A stretch of 64,000 bases of DNA from Bacteroidota bacterium (GCA_026391695.1 JAPLDP010000037.1:1-64000); one strand, 5' to 3'; shown: positions 15,938-24,369, counted from the first letter of the stretch. Made by a program: numbers and translations. The notes: generated by a model not told the origin, from the sequence alone.

Positions 15938-16855
15938 CCTATTCTTAATATAGGTCACTATGGCATGGCATTCATGAGGACTGAACCACATGATGTCCTG
16001 ATCTTTTTTAAACCAGGTCAGTTGTCGCTTGGCATAATGCCTTGAATCGGTTTTGATTTTCCCGATTGCCTTATCAAGTGCAATTCGTCCATCGAGATAT
16101 TCAAATAACTCTTTATATCCGACTGTATTTAATGCATTCAAGTGCCTGTATGGCCATAACGAGCGGGCTTCATCAATCAGGCCATCTTCAATCATTTGAT
16201 CTACACGCTGGTTGATGCGGGCGAAGAGCTCCTCACGCGGAAGATCAAGTCCGATTTTTACAGTAATATAATTCCGTGCTTTAGGTTTGCTTAAGCGTAA
16301 CTCAGAAAATTTTTTACCTGTTGTCATGCAAACCTCCAAAGCTCGCATAAGACGTTTTGGATTATGTTTATCTACCACCGTAAAGTATTCAGGATCAAGA
16401 GTACTCAAATCCTTCTGTAAAGATGCAATGCCTTCCTTTTTCCATTTCTCTTGCAGATATTTTCTTAAATCGGGATCGGGATCAGGAAGTACATCAATCC
16501 CTTTACAGACAGCATCAATGTACAGCCCTGATCCACCAACAAGGACTACATACTTTTTGCTCGAATAAAGGGTTGTCAATAAATTAAGGACGTCGGTCTC
16601 GAATTTATAGACGTTGTAAGGATCCGTGACATTTAAATGTCCGATAAAATGATGTCTTACCTGTGCCAGCTGATCAAGTGATGGTGATGCAGTGCCTATT
16701 TTCAGCTCTTTATAAAACTGTCGGGAATCAGCAGAGATTATCTCGGTGTGGAATAAATTAGCCAGTTCGATAGATATTGTTGTTTTACCAATAGCCGTAG
16801 GTCCAATAATAACAATAAGGAATTTGAAAGGCTGTTGAGTAACCAGGTTTACCAT
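15917..16855 (-). CDS. miaA: tRNA dimethylallyltransferase
   Basis: 312 residues. It attaches a dimethylallyl group to A37 of tRNAs reading UNN codons. The P-loop GPTAIGKTTIS is at residues about 18-28, followed by ISADSRQFYKELKIGTA (substrate Asp, DSRQ), GGSGLYIDAVCKG and NPKRLMRALEV. The C-terminal YAKRQLTWFKK binds tRNA. All are standard MiaA motifs. It follows the IS1096-passenger-like gene by 7 bp on the - strand. Together with mtaB and trmD, this window carries three separate position-37 tRNA modification enzymes. Confidence 0.97.
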   Translation of the reverse strand: MVNLVTQQPFKFLIVIIGPTAIGKTTISIELANLFHTEIISADSRQFYKELKIGTASPSLDQLAQVRHHFIGHLNVTDPYNVYKFETDVLNLLTTLYSSKKYVVLVGGSGLYIDAVCKGIDVLPDPDPDLRKYLQEKWKKEGIASLQKDLSTLDPEYFTVVDKHNPKRLMRALEVCMTTGKKFSELRLSKPKARNYITVKIGLDLPREELFARINQRVDQMIEDGLIDEARSLWPYRHLNALNTVGYKELFEYLDGRIALDKAIGKIKTDSRHYAKRQLTWFKKDQDIMWFSPHECHAIVTYIKNRLRIHGV

Positions 16856-16862
16856 TTAGTGG

Positions 16863-17444
16863 TTACACCTCCGGATCATAATAAGGTTGTTCGGTATCTT
16901 CACTCTCCATATCACCATTAAGCATATCTTCAAATTCCTTCAGGAGTTCACGTTCGTCAACATCCTCAGGAATGAAATCTTCCCGATTTATTTTAGGCGC
17001 AGTGAGAGATCCTTTACTTTTGACACAAACCGGATATTTAGTCTTGGCTTCAGCAGGGGAGATATGGATAAGTTCAATAAACAATGCACTCTGGTTGAGT
17101 ATATCATACTCATACAGCAAACGCTGGTGAGGGTCATCAATATAATCCTTGAGGATTGCTTTATCCATCACTGATAATGGCACTCTGTATTCCTTTTCTT
17201 GTTCATCATCTACATTATCTCCAACATCAGTATCTCCTTCTTCCATATCTATCAGTGTGATCTCTTTTAATTTATTCCATTTGCGGTCACAGATAAAGAA
17301 AGAAGCAAGTTCAAGGCTGTTTATGCTGGCACTTTTCTTTATGGCAGTATGGAAATCCTTAAAAGTCTGGGTCGATTTAATCTCAATATCCCTGAGAAAT
17401 TCATCGTTTTCATCACTTAGGAGCCTGAACCTGTAAGCATGCAT
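16863..17444 (-). CDS. IS1096-element passenger (TnpR)-like / pRiA4b ORF-3-like protein
   Basis: About 193 residues. The N-terminal half (HAYRFRLLSDENDEFLRDIEI ... FFICDRKW) matches the PRiA4 ORF-3 / IS1096 passenger fold, a small beta-rich domain common in Bacteroidota chromosomes despite its name. The C-terminal half is strongly acidic, including EDMLNGDMESEDTEQ. There is no transposase or inverted repeat nearby, so it is probably a resident gene and not a mobile element. The longer frame begins at TTG 17456; ATG 17444 (MHAYRFRL) places the start right before the conserved strand. It lies 7 bp upstream of miaA. Biochemical role unknown. Confidence 0.8.
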   Translation of the reverse strand: MHAYRFRLLSDENDEFLRDIEIKSTQTFKDFHTAIKKSASINSLELASFFICDRKWNKLKEITLIDMEEGDTDVGDNVDDEQEKEYRVPLSVMDKAILKDYIDDPHQRLLYEYDILNQSALFIELIHISPAEAKTKYPVCVKSKGSLTAPKINREDFIPEDVDERELLKEFEDMLNGDMESEDTEQPYYDPEV

Positions 17445-17456
17445 AGGTCGTGTCAA

Positions 17457-17696
17457 TTTATCCTCTTTTATATCAGCACAATAATAACAATCCTTTAATT
17501 AATAAGTGACCGGCAAATATATTAACTTTCATTAATCAAAGGAGGTGAATTTTTGTACTTCAAAAATAATTCTTTTCAAAAAGTCAAAATACCTGAAAGA
17601 AAAAAAAATTATCACAAATAGCTGATAGCGAAAGAGTGATGTCATTTTATATTGATTACAATCCAGATCTGTATATAAAGATAGTAAAAATTTTAA
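17457..17696. other. 240-bp gap between cca and the IS1096-passenger-like gene
   Basis: AT-rich, no conserved gene seen. On the + strand it contains AAAGGAGGTGA (17538-17548), a perfect Shine-Dalgarno, followed after 4 nt by a 22-codon frame starting TTG (17553-17621). Such a strong SD is unusual for Bacteroidota, but the frame has no visible conservation signal. Confidence 0.5.
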
Positions 17697-19118
17697 TTAT
17701 TTCATCTGTTTAAGGCCGATTTTTTGTCCTACCTCGAGCATCAGTCTGTAGGCATCTTCAAAAGTATTGCTTATAATGCCGTCCAGAATAGCTTCACGAA
17801 TGGCGCTTTTAATGATACCTACTTCCTTTGAGGGATTCAAATTAAATGTTTCCATGATGATCTCTCCGCTGACCGGCGGCTGCCAATTTCTTATACGATC
17901 CTTTTCTTCCACTTCAACAAGTTTCTGCCTTACGAAGGCGAAATTATCAAGATATCGTGCTACTTTCTGCTGATTTTTAGAGGTTATGTCAGCTTCACAG
18001 AGCAACATCAGGTCATCGATCGCATCACCTGTATCAAACAACAGTCTTCTGACAGCCGAATCCGTCACACCCTCATCAGTAAGTACCTGAGGTCTCAGAT
18101 GAAGGAGTACAAGTTTTTCGACATATTTCATCTTTTCATTCTGAGGTAATCTGAGCATTTTAAAGATTTGTTCCACCATCCTGGATCCGATGAAATCATG
18201 TCCATAAAATGTCCAACCGATCTCAGGATCGTACTTTTTAGTAAGTGGCTTTCCAATGTCATGCAACAGTGCGGCCCAGCGTAACCAGAGATTTTCAGTT
18301 TTAGGGGCCAATTTATCCAGCACTTCGAGCGAATGAAAAAAATTATCTTTATGTCCTTTCCCATCAATGAACTCAGTGCCTTTAAGAGCCACAAACTGAG
18401 GGAAGATAATGTCCAGAAGTCCGGTTTTAAATAATAAATTAAACCCTATAGAAGGTTGTACAGCAAGAATAATCTTGTTCAATTCATCTGTAATCCTTTC
18501 CATTGATACAATAGATATCCGTCTGTGGTTACGCTTAATGGCGTATAGTGTTTTATCCTCAATGTGGAAATTAAGTTGTGTGGAAAACCTTATGGCGCGC
18601 ATCATTCGTAAAGGATCATCTGAAAAAGTGATGTCTGGGTCAAGAGGTGTGCGTATTATCCTGTTTTCTATGTCTTTCAGCCCATTAAAAGGATCGATAA
18701 GGGTGCCAATATTATTCCATTGCAGACTGATAGCCAAGGCATTAATCGAGAAATCACGGCGGTTCTGATCATCCTCAAGAGTGCCGGTTTCAACAACAGG
18801 TTTCCTGGATGACCAATTATAAGATTCTTTTCTGGCACCTACAAATTCTATGATCCACTCATCCTTCCTATCATGATATTTGATCATTGCAGTCCCGAAG
18901 TTACGATATACTGTCACACCTATGCTTTTTCCAAGTCGCGCTGCGACATGCTGAGCTAATTCAATACCACTGCCGACTGCCACAATATCAATGTCTTTTG
19001 AAGGACGATGCATAATCATATCACGGACATAACCACCGACAATGTATGCTGGAATATTCAATTCCTCAGCTGATTCAGCAATAATTTTAAAAATCCGGTT
19101 ATTTAACAAATCATTCAA
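17697..19118 (-). CDS. cca: CCA tRNA nucleotidyltransferase / HD-domain protein
   Basis: 473 residues. It adds or repairs the 3' CCA of tRNAs. The class II nucleotidyltransferase head has VGGYVRDMIMHRPSKDIDIVAVG (GGxxRD and DxD metal-binding motifs), then RRDFSINALA and DPLRMMRAIRF (ERxxxE-like region with VSMERITDEL). The C-terminal HD domain has LLHDIGKP and FYGHDFIGS, giving possible 2',3'-cyclic phosphodiesterase or phosphatase activity. The start codon is TTG (19118); no in-frame ATG exists near it. None of the tRNAs visible here encodes CCA, which fits the need for this enzyme. Confidence 0.96.
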   Translation of the reverse strand: MNDLLNNRIFKIIAESAEELNIPAYIVGGYVRDMIMHRPSKDIDIVAVGSGIELAQHVAARLGKSIGVTVYRNFGTAMIKYHDRKDEWIIEFVGARKESYNWSSRKPVVETGTLEDDQNRRDFSINALAISLQWNNIGTLIDPFNGLKDIENRIIRTPLDPDITFSDDPLRMMRAIRFSTQLNFHIEDKTLYAIKRNHRRISIVSMERITDELNKIILAVQPSIGFNLLFKTGLLDIIFPQFVALKGTEFIDGKGHKDNFFHSLEVLDKLAPKTENLWLRWAALLHDIGKPLTKKYDPEIGWTFYGHDFIGSRMVEQIFKMLRLPQNEKMKYVEKLVLLHLRPQVLTDEGVTDSAVRRLLFDTGDAIDDLMLLCEADITSKNQQKVARYLDNFAFVRQKLVEVEEKDRIRNWQPPVSGEIIMETFNLNPSKEVGIIKSAIREAILDGIISNTFEDAYRLMLEVGQKIGLKQMK

Positions 19119-19158
19119 ATATTCAATTTTATAGCAAAATTATTAAAAATCGACACTT

Positions 19159-19188
19159 TTTGCAGTTATAAAAAAATATGTAAATTTG
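19159..19188 (+). promoter_or_regulatory. Bacteroidota-type promoter for icd
   Basis: TTTG at 19159-19162, an 18-nt spacer and TAAATTTG at 19181-19188 match both boxes of the consensus. The predicted start near 19195 gives a leader of about 45 nt before ATG 19240. It lies in the divergent gap between cca and icd. Confidence 0.65.
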
Positions 19189-19239
19189 AACTCAACTTCA
19201 CAAAGGACTATCAAATCAACAAGTCAAATCTAATTTATT

Positions 19240-20433
19240 ATGGCTAAAAGGACAATAGTTGCCCTCCCGGGTGATGGTATCGGAAAAACCGCACTGAATG
19301 AAGCTATCAGGGTGCTGGAAGCATCAGGATTTGATGCTGATTATGTTTACGGTGATATTGGATGGGAATTCTGGCGTAAAGAAGGAAATGCCCTACCAGA
19401 CAGAACAATTGATTTACTTAGGAAACATAAAATCGGATTATTTGGAGCCATCACATCCAAACCGAAAGACGATGCCGCCGCAGAACTGGACACTTCCTTA
19501 CAGGGAAAAGGCTTTATTTACTCCAGTCCAATTGTCGGATTGCGTCAACTTTTCGATCTGGACATCTGCATTCGTCCATGCAAATCATATATAGGTAATC
19601 CGTTAAATTTTGTCCGCCGGGGACAAGGAGGAGCCATTGAAGAGCCACAAGTCGATGTGGTGATCTTCAGGCAGAACACGGAATGCCTCTATAGTGGTGT
19701 CGAATGGACTAATCCCCCTGATCAGGTCTACGAAGCATTTAAGACACATAAAAGTTTTCTAAAAAATTTCGGACATGTTCCAAAAGAGGAAATAGCCATA
19801 TCGGCACGCATTTTTACAAAAAAATACACCACCCGCATCGTGAAAGCGGCTTTTGAATATGCAAAAAAATATGGTTATAAATCAGTCACAGTTTGCGAAA
19901 AACCGAACGTCATACGCGAAACATCAGGTATGATGCTTAAGATTGCCAAAGAAATGCAGAAAAAGGACTACCCTGGTATTGCGCTTTGGAACACCAATAT
20001 CGATGCACAGATGATGTGGCTGACCAAAAATCCTGAGGATTATGGTGTGATCGTCGCTGGAAACATGTTCGGAGATATTGTTTCCGACGGTTTTGCCGGA
20101 CTTATAGGTGGCCTTGGATTTGCTGCCAGCGCCAACCTGGGTGAAAATATTGCAGTCTTCGAACCCACACATGGTTCAGCACCAAAATATGCAGACTACC
20201 AGGTTCCCATAGTCAATCCAATTGCCATGATTGAAGCAGCATGCATGATGCTTGACTTCATTAATGAAAAAGTTATCGCTGCGAATATCCGCAAAGCCAT
20301 TGCATCTGTCGTTGTTGAAGGTAAAGTCAGAACTTATGATATGCTGAAATTGACAGGAAAACCTGATGTATTGCAGAAAGGCGCTGCATCAACACGGCAA
20401 ATGACCGATGCAATTATTGCCAAACTTGTATGA
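19240..20433 (+). CDS. icd: Isocitrate dehydrogenase (isocitrate/isopropylmalate dehydrogenase family)
   Basis: 397 residues of the beta-decarboxylating dehydrogenase family. Motifs: LPGDGIGKTALNEAI at the N-terminus, the substrate loop FRQNTECLYSGVEW, the metal-binding DGFAGLIGGLGFAAS, and the cofactor loop EPTHGSAPKYADYQ. The Lys-Tyr pair after HGSAP corresponds to E. coli Icd residues that hold the 2'-phosphate of NADP, so NADP preference is possible although the overall length suits NAD-type family members. It heads a same-strand group with an HD protein and an aconitase-like dehydratase, supporting isocitrate rather than isopropylmalate as substrate. A strong promoter lies upstream. Confidence 0.9.
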   Translation: MAKRTIVALPGDGIGKTALNEAIRVLEASGFDADYVYGDIGWEFWRKEGNALPDRTIDLLRKHKIGLFGAITSKPKDDAAAELDTSLQGKGFIYSSPIVGLRQLFDLDICIRPCKSYIGNPLNFVRRGQGGAIEEPQVDVVIFRQNTECLYSGVEWTNPPDQVYEAFKTHKSFLKNFGHVPKEEIAISARIFTKKYTTRIVKAAFEYAKKYGYKSVTVCEKPNVIRETSGMMLKIAKEMQKKDYPGIALWNTNIDAQMMWLTKNPEDYGVIVAGNMFGDIVSDGFAGLIGGLGFAASANLGENIAVFEPTHGSAPKYADYQVPIVNPIAMIEAACMMLDFINEKVIAANIRKAIASVVVEGKVRTYDMLKLTGKPDVLQKGAASTRQMTDAIIAKLV

Positions 20434-20453
20434 CCACTATCTATGTTATAATT

Positions 20454-20508
20454 ACCTGTAACTTGTAACTTGGAACAAGACTAACGTCGATAGTTGCAGG
20501 TTACAGGT
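20454..20508. repeat. Inverted repeat ACCTGTAAC / GTTACAGGT after icd
   Basis: ACCTGTAAC (20454-20462) pairs with GTTACAGGT (20500-20508), flanked by further imperfect repeats of the same word (CTTGTAACTTGG and GGTTTCAGGTTGG). It begins about 20 nt after the icd stop. It could reduce read-through into the downstream genes. No T-run. Confidence 0.6.
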
Positions 20509-20550
20509 TTCAGGTTGGTAAAAGAATTAATGTAATAAAATACAAATATC

Positions 20551-21105
20551 ATGATAAACATTAAAGAATTATGGCCTGAACTGGATTGGATAAAAGATCA
20601 AGATCTCCGTGAAAAGACATCTCATACGTGGGAGCTTGCTTTTGAGAAAAGTGTTCTCACTCCTGATGACCTAAACAGAATACCATTCACATTATTGGCC
20701 GGCCCTGGTCTGAAAGTTACATTTATGGAGCATAAACGAGCTGTTGTTCACTTGGCAAAGGCCAGTGGAGAACTCATCAACGATTTCTTCAAGAATGAAC
20801 TTCCCGTAAACATGGATGTGCTTATTGCAGGTGCCATACTGGCTGATGTCGGTAAACTGCTGGAATACACCAAAGACGAGAATGGCAAATCAGCACAGGG
20901 AGTATACGGACAATATCTGAGGCATCCTTTCTCAGGTGTATCACTTGCCGAACAATGCGGTGTTCCTGCTGAGGTGTGCCATATTATTGCCACGCATGCA
21001 GGTGAAGGTGATATGGTGAAACGCACAACGGAAGCTTATATCGTCCACCATGCCGATTTCATGACTTTTGAACCATTTAAAGACAGATTGAAAGTAAAAA
21101 AATAA
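20551..21105 (+). CDS. HD-fold protein with altered HD dyad
   Basis: 184 residues with the helical layout of small HD-domain phosphohydrolases: HKRAVVHLAK (first His region, 61-70), AILADVGKLLEY (95-106), RHPFSGVSLA, HIIATHAGEGD and YIVHHADFM. The family hallmark His-Asp before VGK is Ala98-Asp99 here (codons GCT GAT), so a metal ligand is missing while other His residues are kept. It lies between icd and the aconitase-like gene, 4 bp before the latter, in a tight same-strand group. It may have changed metal use or lost catalysis; the substrate is unknown. Identification as HD fold is fairly sure, function is not. Confidence 0.75.
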   Translation: MINIKELWPELDWIKDQDLREKTSHTWELAFEKSVLTPDDLNRIPFTLLAGPGLKVTFMEHKRAVVHLAKASGELINDFFKNELPVNMDVLIAGAILADVGKLLEYTKDENGKSAQGVYGQYLRHPFSGVSLAEQCGVPAEVCHIIATHAGEGDMVKRTTEAYIVHHADFMTFEPFKDRLKVKK

Positions 21106-21109
21106 ACTA

Positions 21110-22915
21110 ATGAATTTAGTTGAAAAAATTATAGCCAGTCATTCAAAATATCCGGTGGTAAAACCCGGAGATATTGTTGACATTGACCTTGACGTTCGTG
21201 CTGCGCGTGATTTCGGAGGTGCCAACGTGGTAAAAAGCATGGTGGATAATCATCTTTCCATTGATGATCCGGGGAAAACTTTCTTCACATTTGACTGTAA
21301 TCCCACTGGTTCTGATCAAAAATATGCCATTAACCAGCAGGTATGCCGCCTGTTTGCCAGGGAACACGGTATAAAGGTGTTTGATATCGACACCGGAATC
21401 GGAACTCACCTCCTTATTCGTGAAGGTCTTGCCTTTCCGGGTTGTACGGCAGTGACGACTGATTCCCATGCAAATATACTCGGAGCTATCGGAGCATTCG
21501 GTCAGGGTATGGGTGACCAGGATATTGCTGCAGCATGGAGTAAAGGTAAAGTGTGGTTTAAGGTACCACCATCTGTTAAAATCACCCTTCATGGTAAACG
21601 ACCCGCCAATCTTACAGCAAAAGACATTGTTCTTAATCTTCTTGCCCTTTATGGCGCCAATCAATTGCTGGGCTACTCCGTTGAAATTTATGGTGAAGAG
21701 GTCGATAAGCTGACTCTTGATGAGAGAATTACCATCGCTTCAATGGGCACAGAGATGGGAGTCATAATTTTGCTATTTACTCCGAATCAATCCGTCATCG
21801 ATTATTGTGAAGCCATTAGCGGTAAAAAAATCCAGCCTGTAAAAGCTGATCCAGATGCACAATATGAAATGGTTTTCGACCTGGATATCTCCTCCTTTGT
21901 TCAGAGGGTGTCACGTCCGGGAAAACCTCATGATGCTGTTCCTGCCGAGGAGGTGAAAAAGATTAAAATCGATTCGGCATTTATCGGTAGTTGTACAAAT
22001 GGCCGCATTGAAGATATGCGTGTTACAGCCAGAATATTGAAAGGAAGTAAATTAGCACCGGGTGTAGTTCTGAAAATTGTACCCGCAACAAATGAGATAT
22101 GGATGCAATGCCTTGAAGAGGGCATCATATCCATCTTTAAAGAAGCAGGTGCATTAGTATCTAATGCAGGTTGTGCAGGTTGTGCTGCCGGACAAGTAGG
22201 ACAAAACGGACCGGGAGAAGTAACCATCAGCACCGGAAATCGTAATTTTCCCGGCAAACAAGGTAAAGGTGAAGTATATCTCGCTTCCCCTGATATTGTC
22301 GCAGCTTCAGCAATCGCTGGGTATATTACAACCCCTGACGATATTCCTTCACATCCGGCATTATTTGCAGTAAAGGAAAGAGCTGAGAAATCAAGCGATT
22401 CAGCTTTACGGGAGAAAACATCCGAGACTAAACCGTTAACGGTCGAAGGCCGTGTATGGCTTGTAAAAGAGGATAATATCGACACCGACATGATCTTTCA
22501 TAATCGTTACCTGACCATTACGGATATTAAGGAAATGGGACAATATACATTTGACAATCTTAAAGGTTATAATGATTTCGCCAAAAGGGCCAAATCTGGT
22601 GATATCGTGATTACTCAAAAGAATTTTGGCAGTGGCAGTTCACGTCAACAAGCCGTCGATTGCTTTAAATCTCTCGGTATCAGCGTTATTCTTGCTGAGT
22701 CATTTGGTGCTATTTATGAGCGGAATGCCATAAATGCTGCATTTCCTATTATGACCTACAAATCACTTGAGGATCTTGATTTAGCAGAAGCTGATACCAT
22801 CAGGATTAATTTTGAAACCGGTGAAATCAAGAATTTAAAAAATAATAAAACGATCTGGGCTGATAAGATGTCAGAAGTGCAGATGGAGATTTACCAGAAC
22901 GGTGGGCTGTTTTAA
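21110..22915 (+). CDS. Aconitase / 3-isopropylmalate dehydratase, large and small subunits in one chain
   Basis: 601 residues. Residues 1 to about 420 match the catalytic large subunit: TDSHANILGAIGAFGQGMGDQD, the 4Fe-4S ligands Cys in GSCTNGRIEDMR (about residue 293) and GCAGCAAGQVG (about 352-362). After a linker (about 425-445), the swivel small-subunit domain carries DNIDTDMIFHNRYL and FGSGSSRQQAV (usual GSSRE, with Gln for Glu). The fusion is smaller than the ~750-900-residue AcnA/AcnB. With isocitrate dehydrogenase in the same group, citrate to isocitrate is the most plausible reaction; homoaconitate or isopropylmalate substrates cannot be excluded, though no leuA/leuB is present. Confidence 0.9.
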   Translation: MNLVEKIIASHSKYPVVKPGDIVDIDLDVRAARDFGGANVVKSMVDNHLSIDDPGKTFFTFDCNPTGSDQKYAINQQVCRLFAREHGIKVFDIDTGIGTHLLIREGLAFPGCTAVTTDSHANILGAIGAFGQGMGDQDIAAAWSKGKVWFKVPPSVKITLHGKRPANLTAKDIVLNLLALYGANQLLGYSVEIYGEEVDKLTLDERITIASMGTEMGVIILLFTPNQSVIDYCEAISGKKIQPVKADPDAQYEMVFDLDISSFVQRVSRPGKPHDAVPAEEVKKIKIDSAFIGSCTNGRIEDMRVTARILKGSKLAPGVVLKIVPATNEIWMQCLEEGIISIFKEAGALVSNAGCAGCAAGQVGQNGPGEVTISTGNRNFPGKQGKGEVYLASPDIVAASAIAGYITTPDDIPSHPALFAVKERAEKSSDSALREKTSETKPLTVEGRVWLVKEDNIDTDMIFHNRYLTITDIKEMGQYTFDNLKGYNDFAKRAKSGDIVITQKNFGSGSSRQQAVDCFKSLGISVILAESFGAIYERNAINAAFPIMTYKSLEDLDLAEADTIRINFETGEIKNLKNNKTIWADKMSEVQMEIYQNGGLF

Positions 22916-22926
22916 TCAATGAGACT

Positions 22927-22999
22927 CAATTTTTTCGAACGCAGTGAAGAAAAAATTGCAAGTCGAATTGATCCCGATGAACGAAGTGAAATCGGGATC
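22927..22999. repeat. Two adjacent hairpins with different stems and the same loop
   Basis: Hairpin 1 (22927-22958) has stem CAATTTTTTC / GAAAAAATTG and loop GAACGCAGTGAA. Hairpin 2 (22970-22999) has stem GATCCCGAT / ATCGGGATC and loop GAACGAAGTGAA. Stems are unrelated in sequence but perfectly paired; the 12-nt loops differ by one base. They lie in the gap between convergent genes. Confidence 0.85.
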
Positions 23000-23036
23000 C
23001 CTGTCAAATTCCCGGTCCCTTGGGGCGGAAATAGGG

Positions 23037-23054
23037 TCCAGGGCTTGCCCTGGA
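23037..23054. terminator. Short G/C hairpin between convergent genes
   Basis: TCCAGGGC / GCCCTGGA with a TT loop, an 8-bp perfect stem, 34 nt before the end of the convergent lipoprotein gene. No clear T-run on either strand, so termination is possible only in combination with the hairpins at 22927-22999. Confidence 0.4.
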
Positions 23055-23087
23055 GTTCATACCTTTTATTAGATAGGTTGATGACGA

Positions 23088-23675
23088 TTATGAACTGAAT
23101 TCCGGAGTAATAGTAATATAACCCGGATATGTAAGAGGATGATTACCAATCATGATCGTCGGCTTTGCTTTAATTTTTATTCTTGTGGGTCCATTTCCAT
23201 TTCCAGCCAAATCAAATCCAAAGTTTTTTATTACCTGTAATGATACACCGGTCAAAACTTGCATCAGATCCATATTGATTTTTAATGGCATGATGGCTAT
23301 TCCGCCATTGGCAGGTATCTCAACTCTTTGGTAGGAAAATCCCCTGAGTAACTCCTGGTCATCGATTAAAAGAATCCACTCCATTTTATTCATAGCAGCA
23401 GGAGATGTGTTTGGATTTCTCACCTCAATATTTAATATAAACTCTAAGGGGAGCGTTTTATTAGCGATGGCATTAGTTATAGTCACCACATCAGAAAAAC
23501 TCAGTTCAGCGAAGGATTGCATATGCTGGATATAAATGCCTGCCAAAAGGGTCTGTTCGATGCTCTTCAACCGGAAATCACAATTGGCAAGATTTGCCAT
23601 TTGATTGACCTGTTTAATTATTTCACAGGCACTGAATAAGATAAAAATCAAAACGACAGAAATTATTTTTTTCAT
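23088..23675 (-). CDS. Predicted lipoprotein with LEA type 2-like domain
   Basis: 195 residues. The N-terminus MKKIISVVLIFILFSACEI has a lipobox (FSAC), predicting lipid anchoring by Lgt at about Cys17. The mature part resembles LEA14/WHy-type beta-sandwich domains (about 70-150: LPLEFILNIEVRNPNTSPAAM and VEIPANGGIAIMPLKI), a motif pattern frequent in small Bacteroidota lipoproteins. Function unknown. It is convergent with the aconitase-like gene and divergent from nrfH, so probably transcribed alone. Confidence 0.75.
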   Translation of the reverse strand: MKKIISVVLIFILFSACEIIKQVNQMANLANCDFRLKSIEQTLLAGIYIQHMQSFAELSFSDVVTITNAIANKTLPLEFILNIEVRNPNTSPAAMNKMEWILLIDDQELLRGFSYQRVEIPANGGIAIMPLKINMDLMQVLTGVSLQVIKNFGFDLAGNGNGPTRIKIKAKPTIMIGNHPLTYPGYITITPEFSS

Positions 23676-23755
23676 ATTCTAAAATCCTTACGACATTTAA
23701 TGCAAGTTTAATTTTTTATTTCGATATTTGAGCATAAAAGTACCGGAAATAAATT

Positions 23756-24334
23756 ATGAGAAGGATTATTCAATTCCTCACACCTCCTTTGAGATGGAGA
23801 ATTCCTGCTATAGTGCTTTCAGGATTTTTCACGGGCTTCTTTCTGTATATTATCTTTATATCAAAGGCTGTATCTTATATATCGGATGATCCAAAAGCCT
23901 GTGTCAACTGTCATATAATGTCTCCAGAGTATGCCACATGGAATCACAGTTCCCACCGGAAAGTTTGCACTTGTAATGATTGTCATGTACCTCAGGATAA
24001 TTTTCTTGTCAAGTACTTATATAAAGCAAAGGATGGTATGAAGCATGCCACTTATTTTACTCTCAGGTTAGAACCACAGGTTATCCTGATCGAAGAGGGA
24101 GGACAGGATGTGGTGCAGAAAAATTGTTTACGATGCCATAAAAAGCTCTTCATAAATAATCCAGTTTTTACAATAACTCAAGCTCAACCAAGAATTTTCG
24201 TTAACAGGCGTTGCTGGGATTGTCATGCCGAAGTCCCCCATGGTAAAGTACACAGCCTATCAAGTGTTCCGTATGCAAGGGTACCCTTCCCCTCTTCACC
24301 TATACCTGAATGGCTTAATTGTTTATTAAAATAA
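23756..24334 (+). CDS. nrfH: Cytochrome c nitrite reductase small subunit (NapC/NirT family)
   Basis: 192 residues with one N-terminal membrane helix (about 18-40) and four c-type heme motifs: CVNCH, CNDCH, CLRCH and CWDCH. NrfH takes electrons from menaquinol and passes them to NrfA in the periplasm. The CVNCHIMSPEYATW segment is typical of NrfH heme 1. nrfA follows on the same strand. A near-match -7 element GATATTTG lies at 23723-23730. Basic start MRRIIQFLTPPLRWRIP precedes the helix and supports ATG 23756. Confidence 0.96.
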   Translation: MRRIIQFLTPPLRWRIPAIVLSGFFTGFFLYIIFISKAVSYISDDPKACVNCHIMSPEYATWNHSSHRKVCTCNDCHVPQDNFLVKYLYKAKDGMKHATYFTLRLEPQVILIEEGGQDVVQKNCLRCHKKLFINNPVFTITQAQPRIFVNRRCWDCHAEVPHGKVHSLSSVPYARVPFPSSPIPEWLNCLLK

Positions 24335-24369
24335 GCTTAAATAAAATATTGAATTATAATTATTTAACT

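Noticed and set aside
16863-17444. IS1096 passenger-like gene considered as part of an insertion sequence
   Set aside because: No transposase, inverted ends or target duplication nearby; such genes are common resident genes in Bacteroidota.
17538-17548. AAAGGAGGTGA as a remnant of an rRNA operon (antisense of the 16S 3' end)
   Set aside because: The bases next to it do not match 16S rRNA (GGATCACCTCC is not continued), so an 11-nt chance match is more likely.
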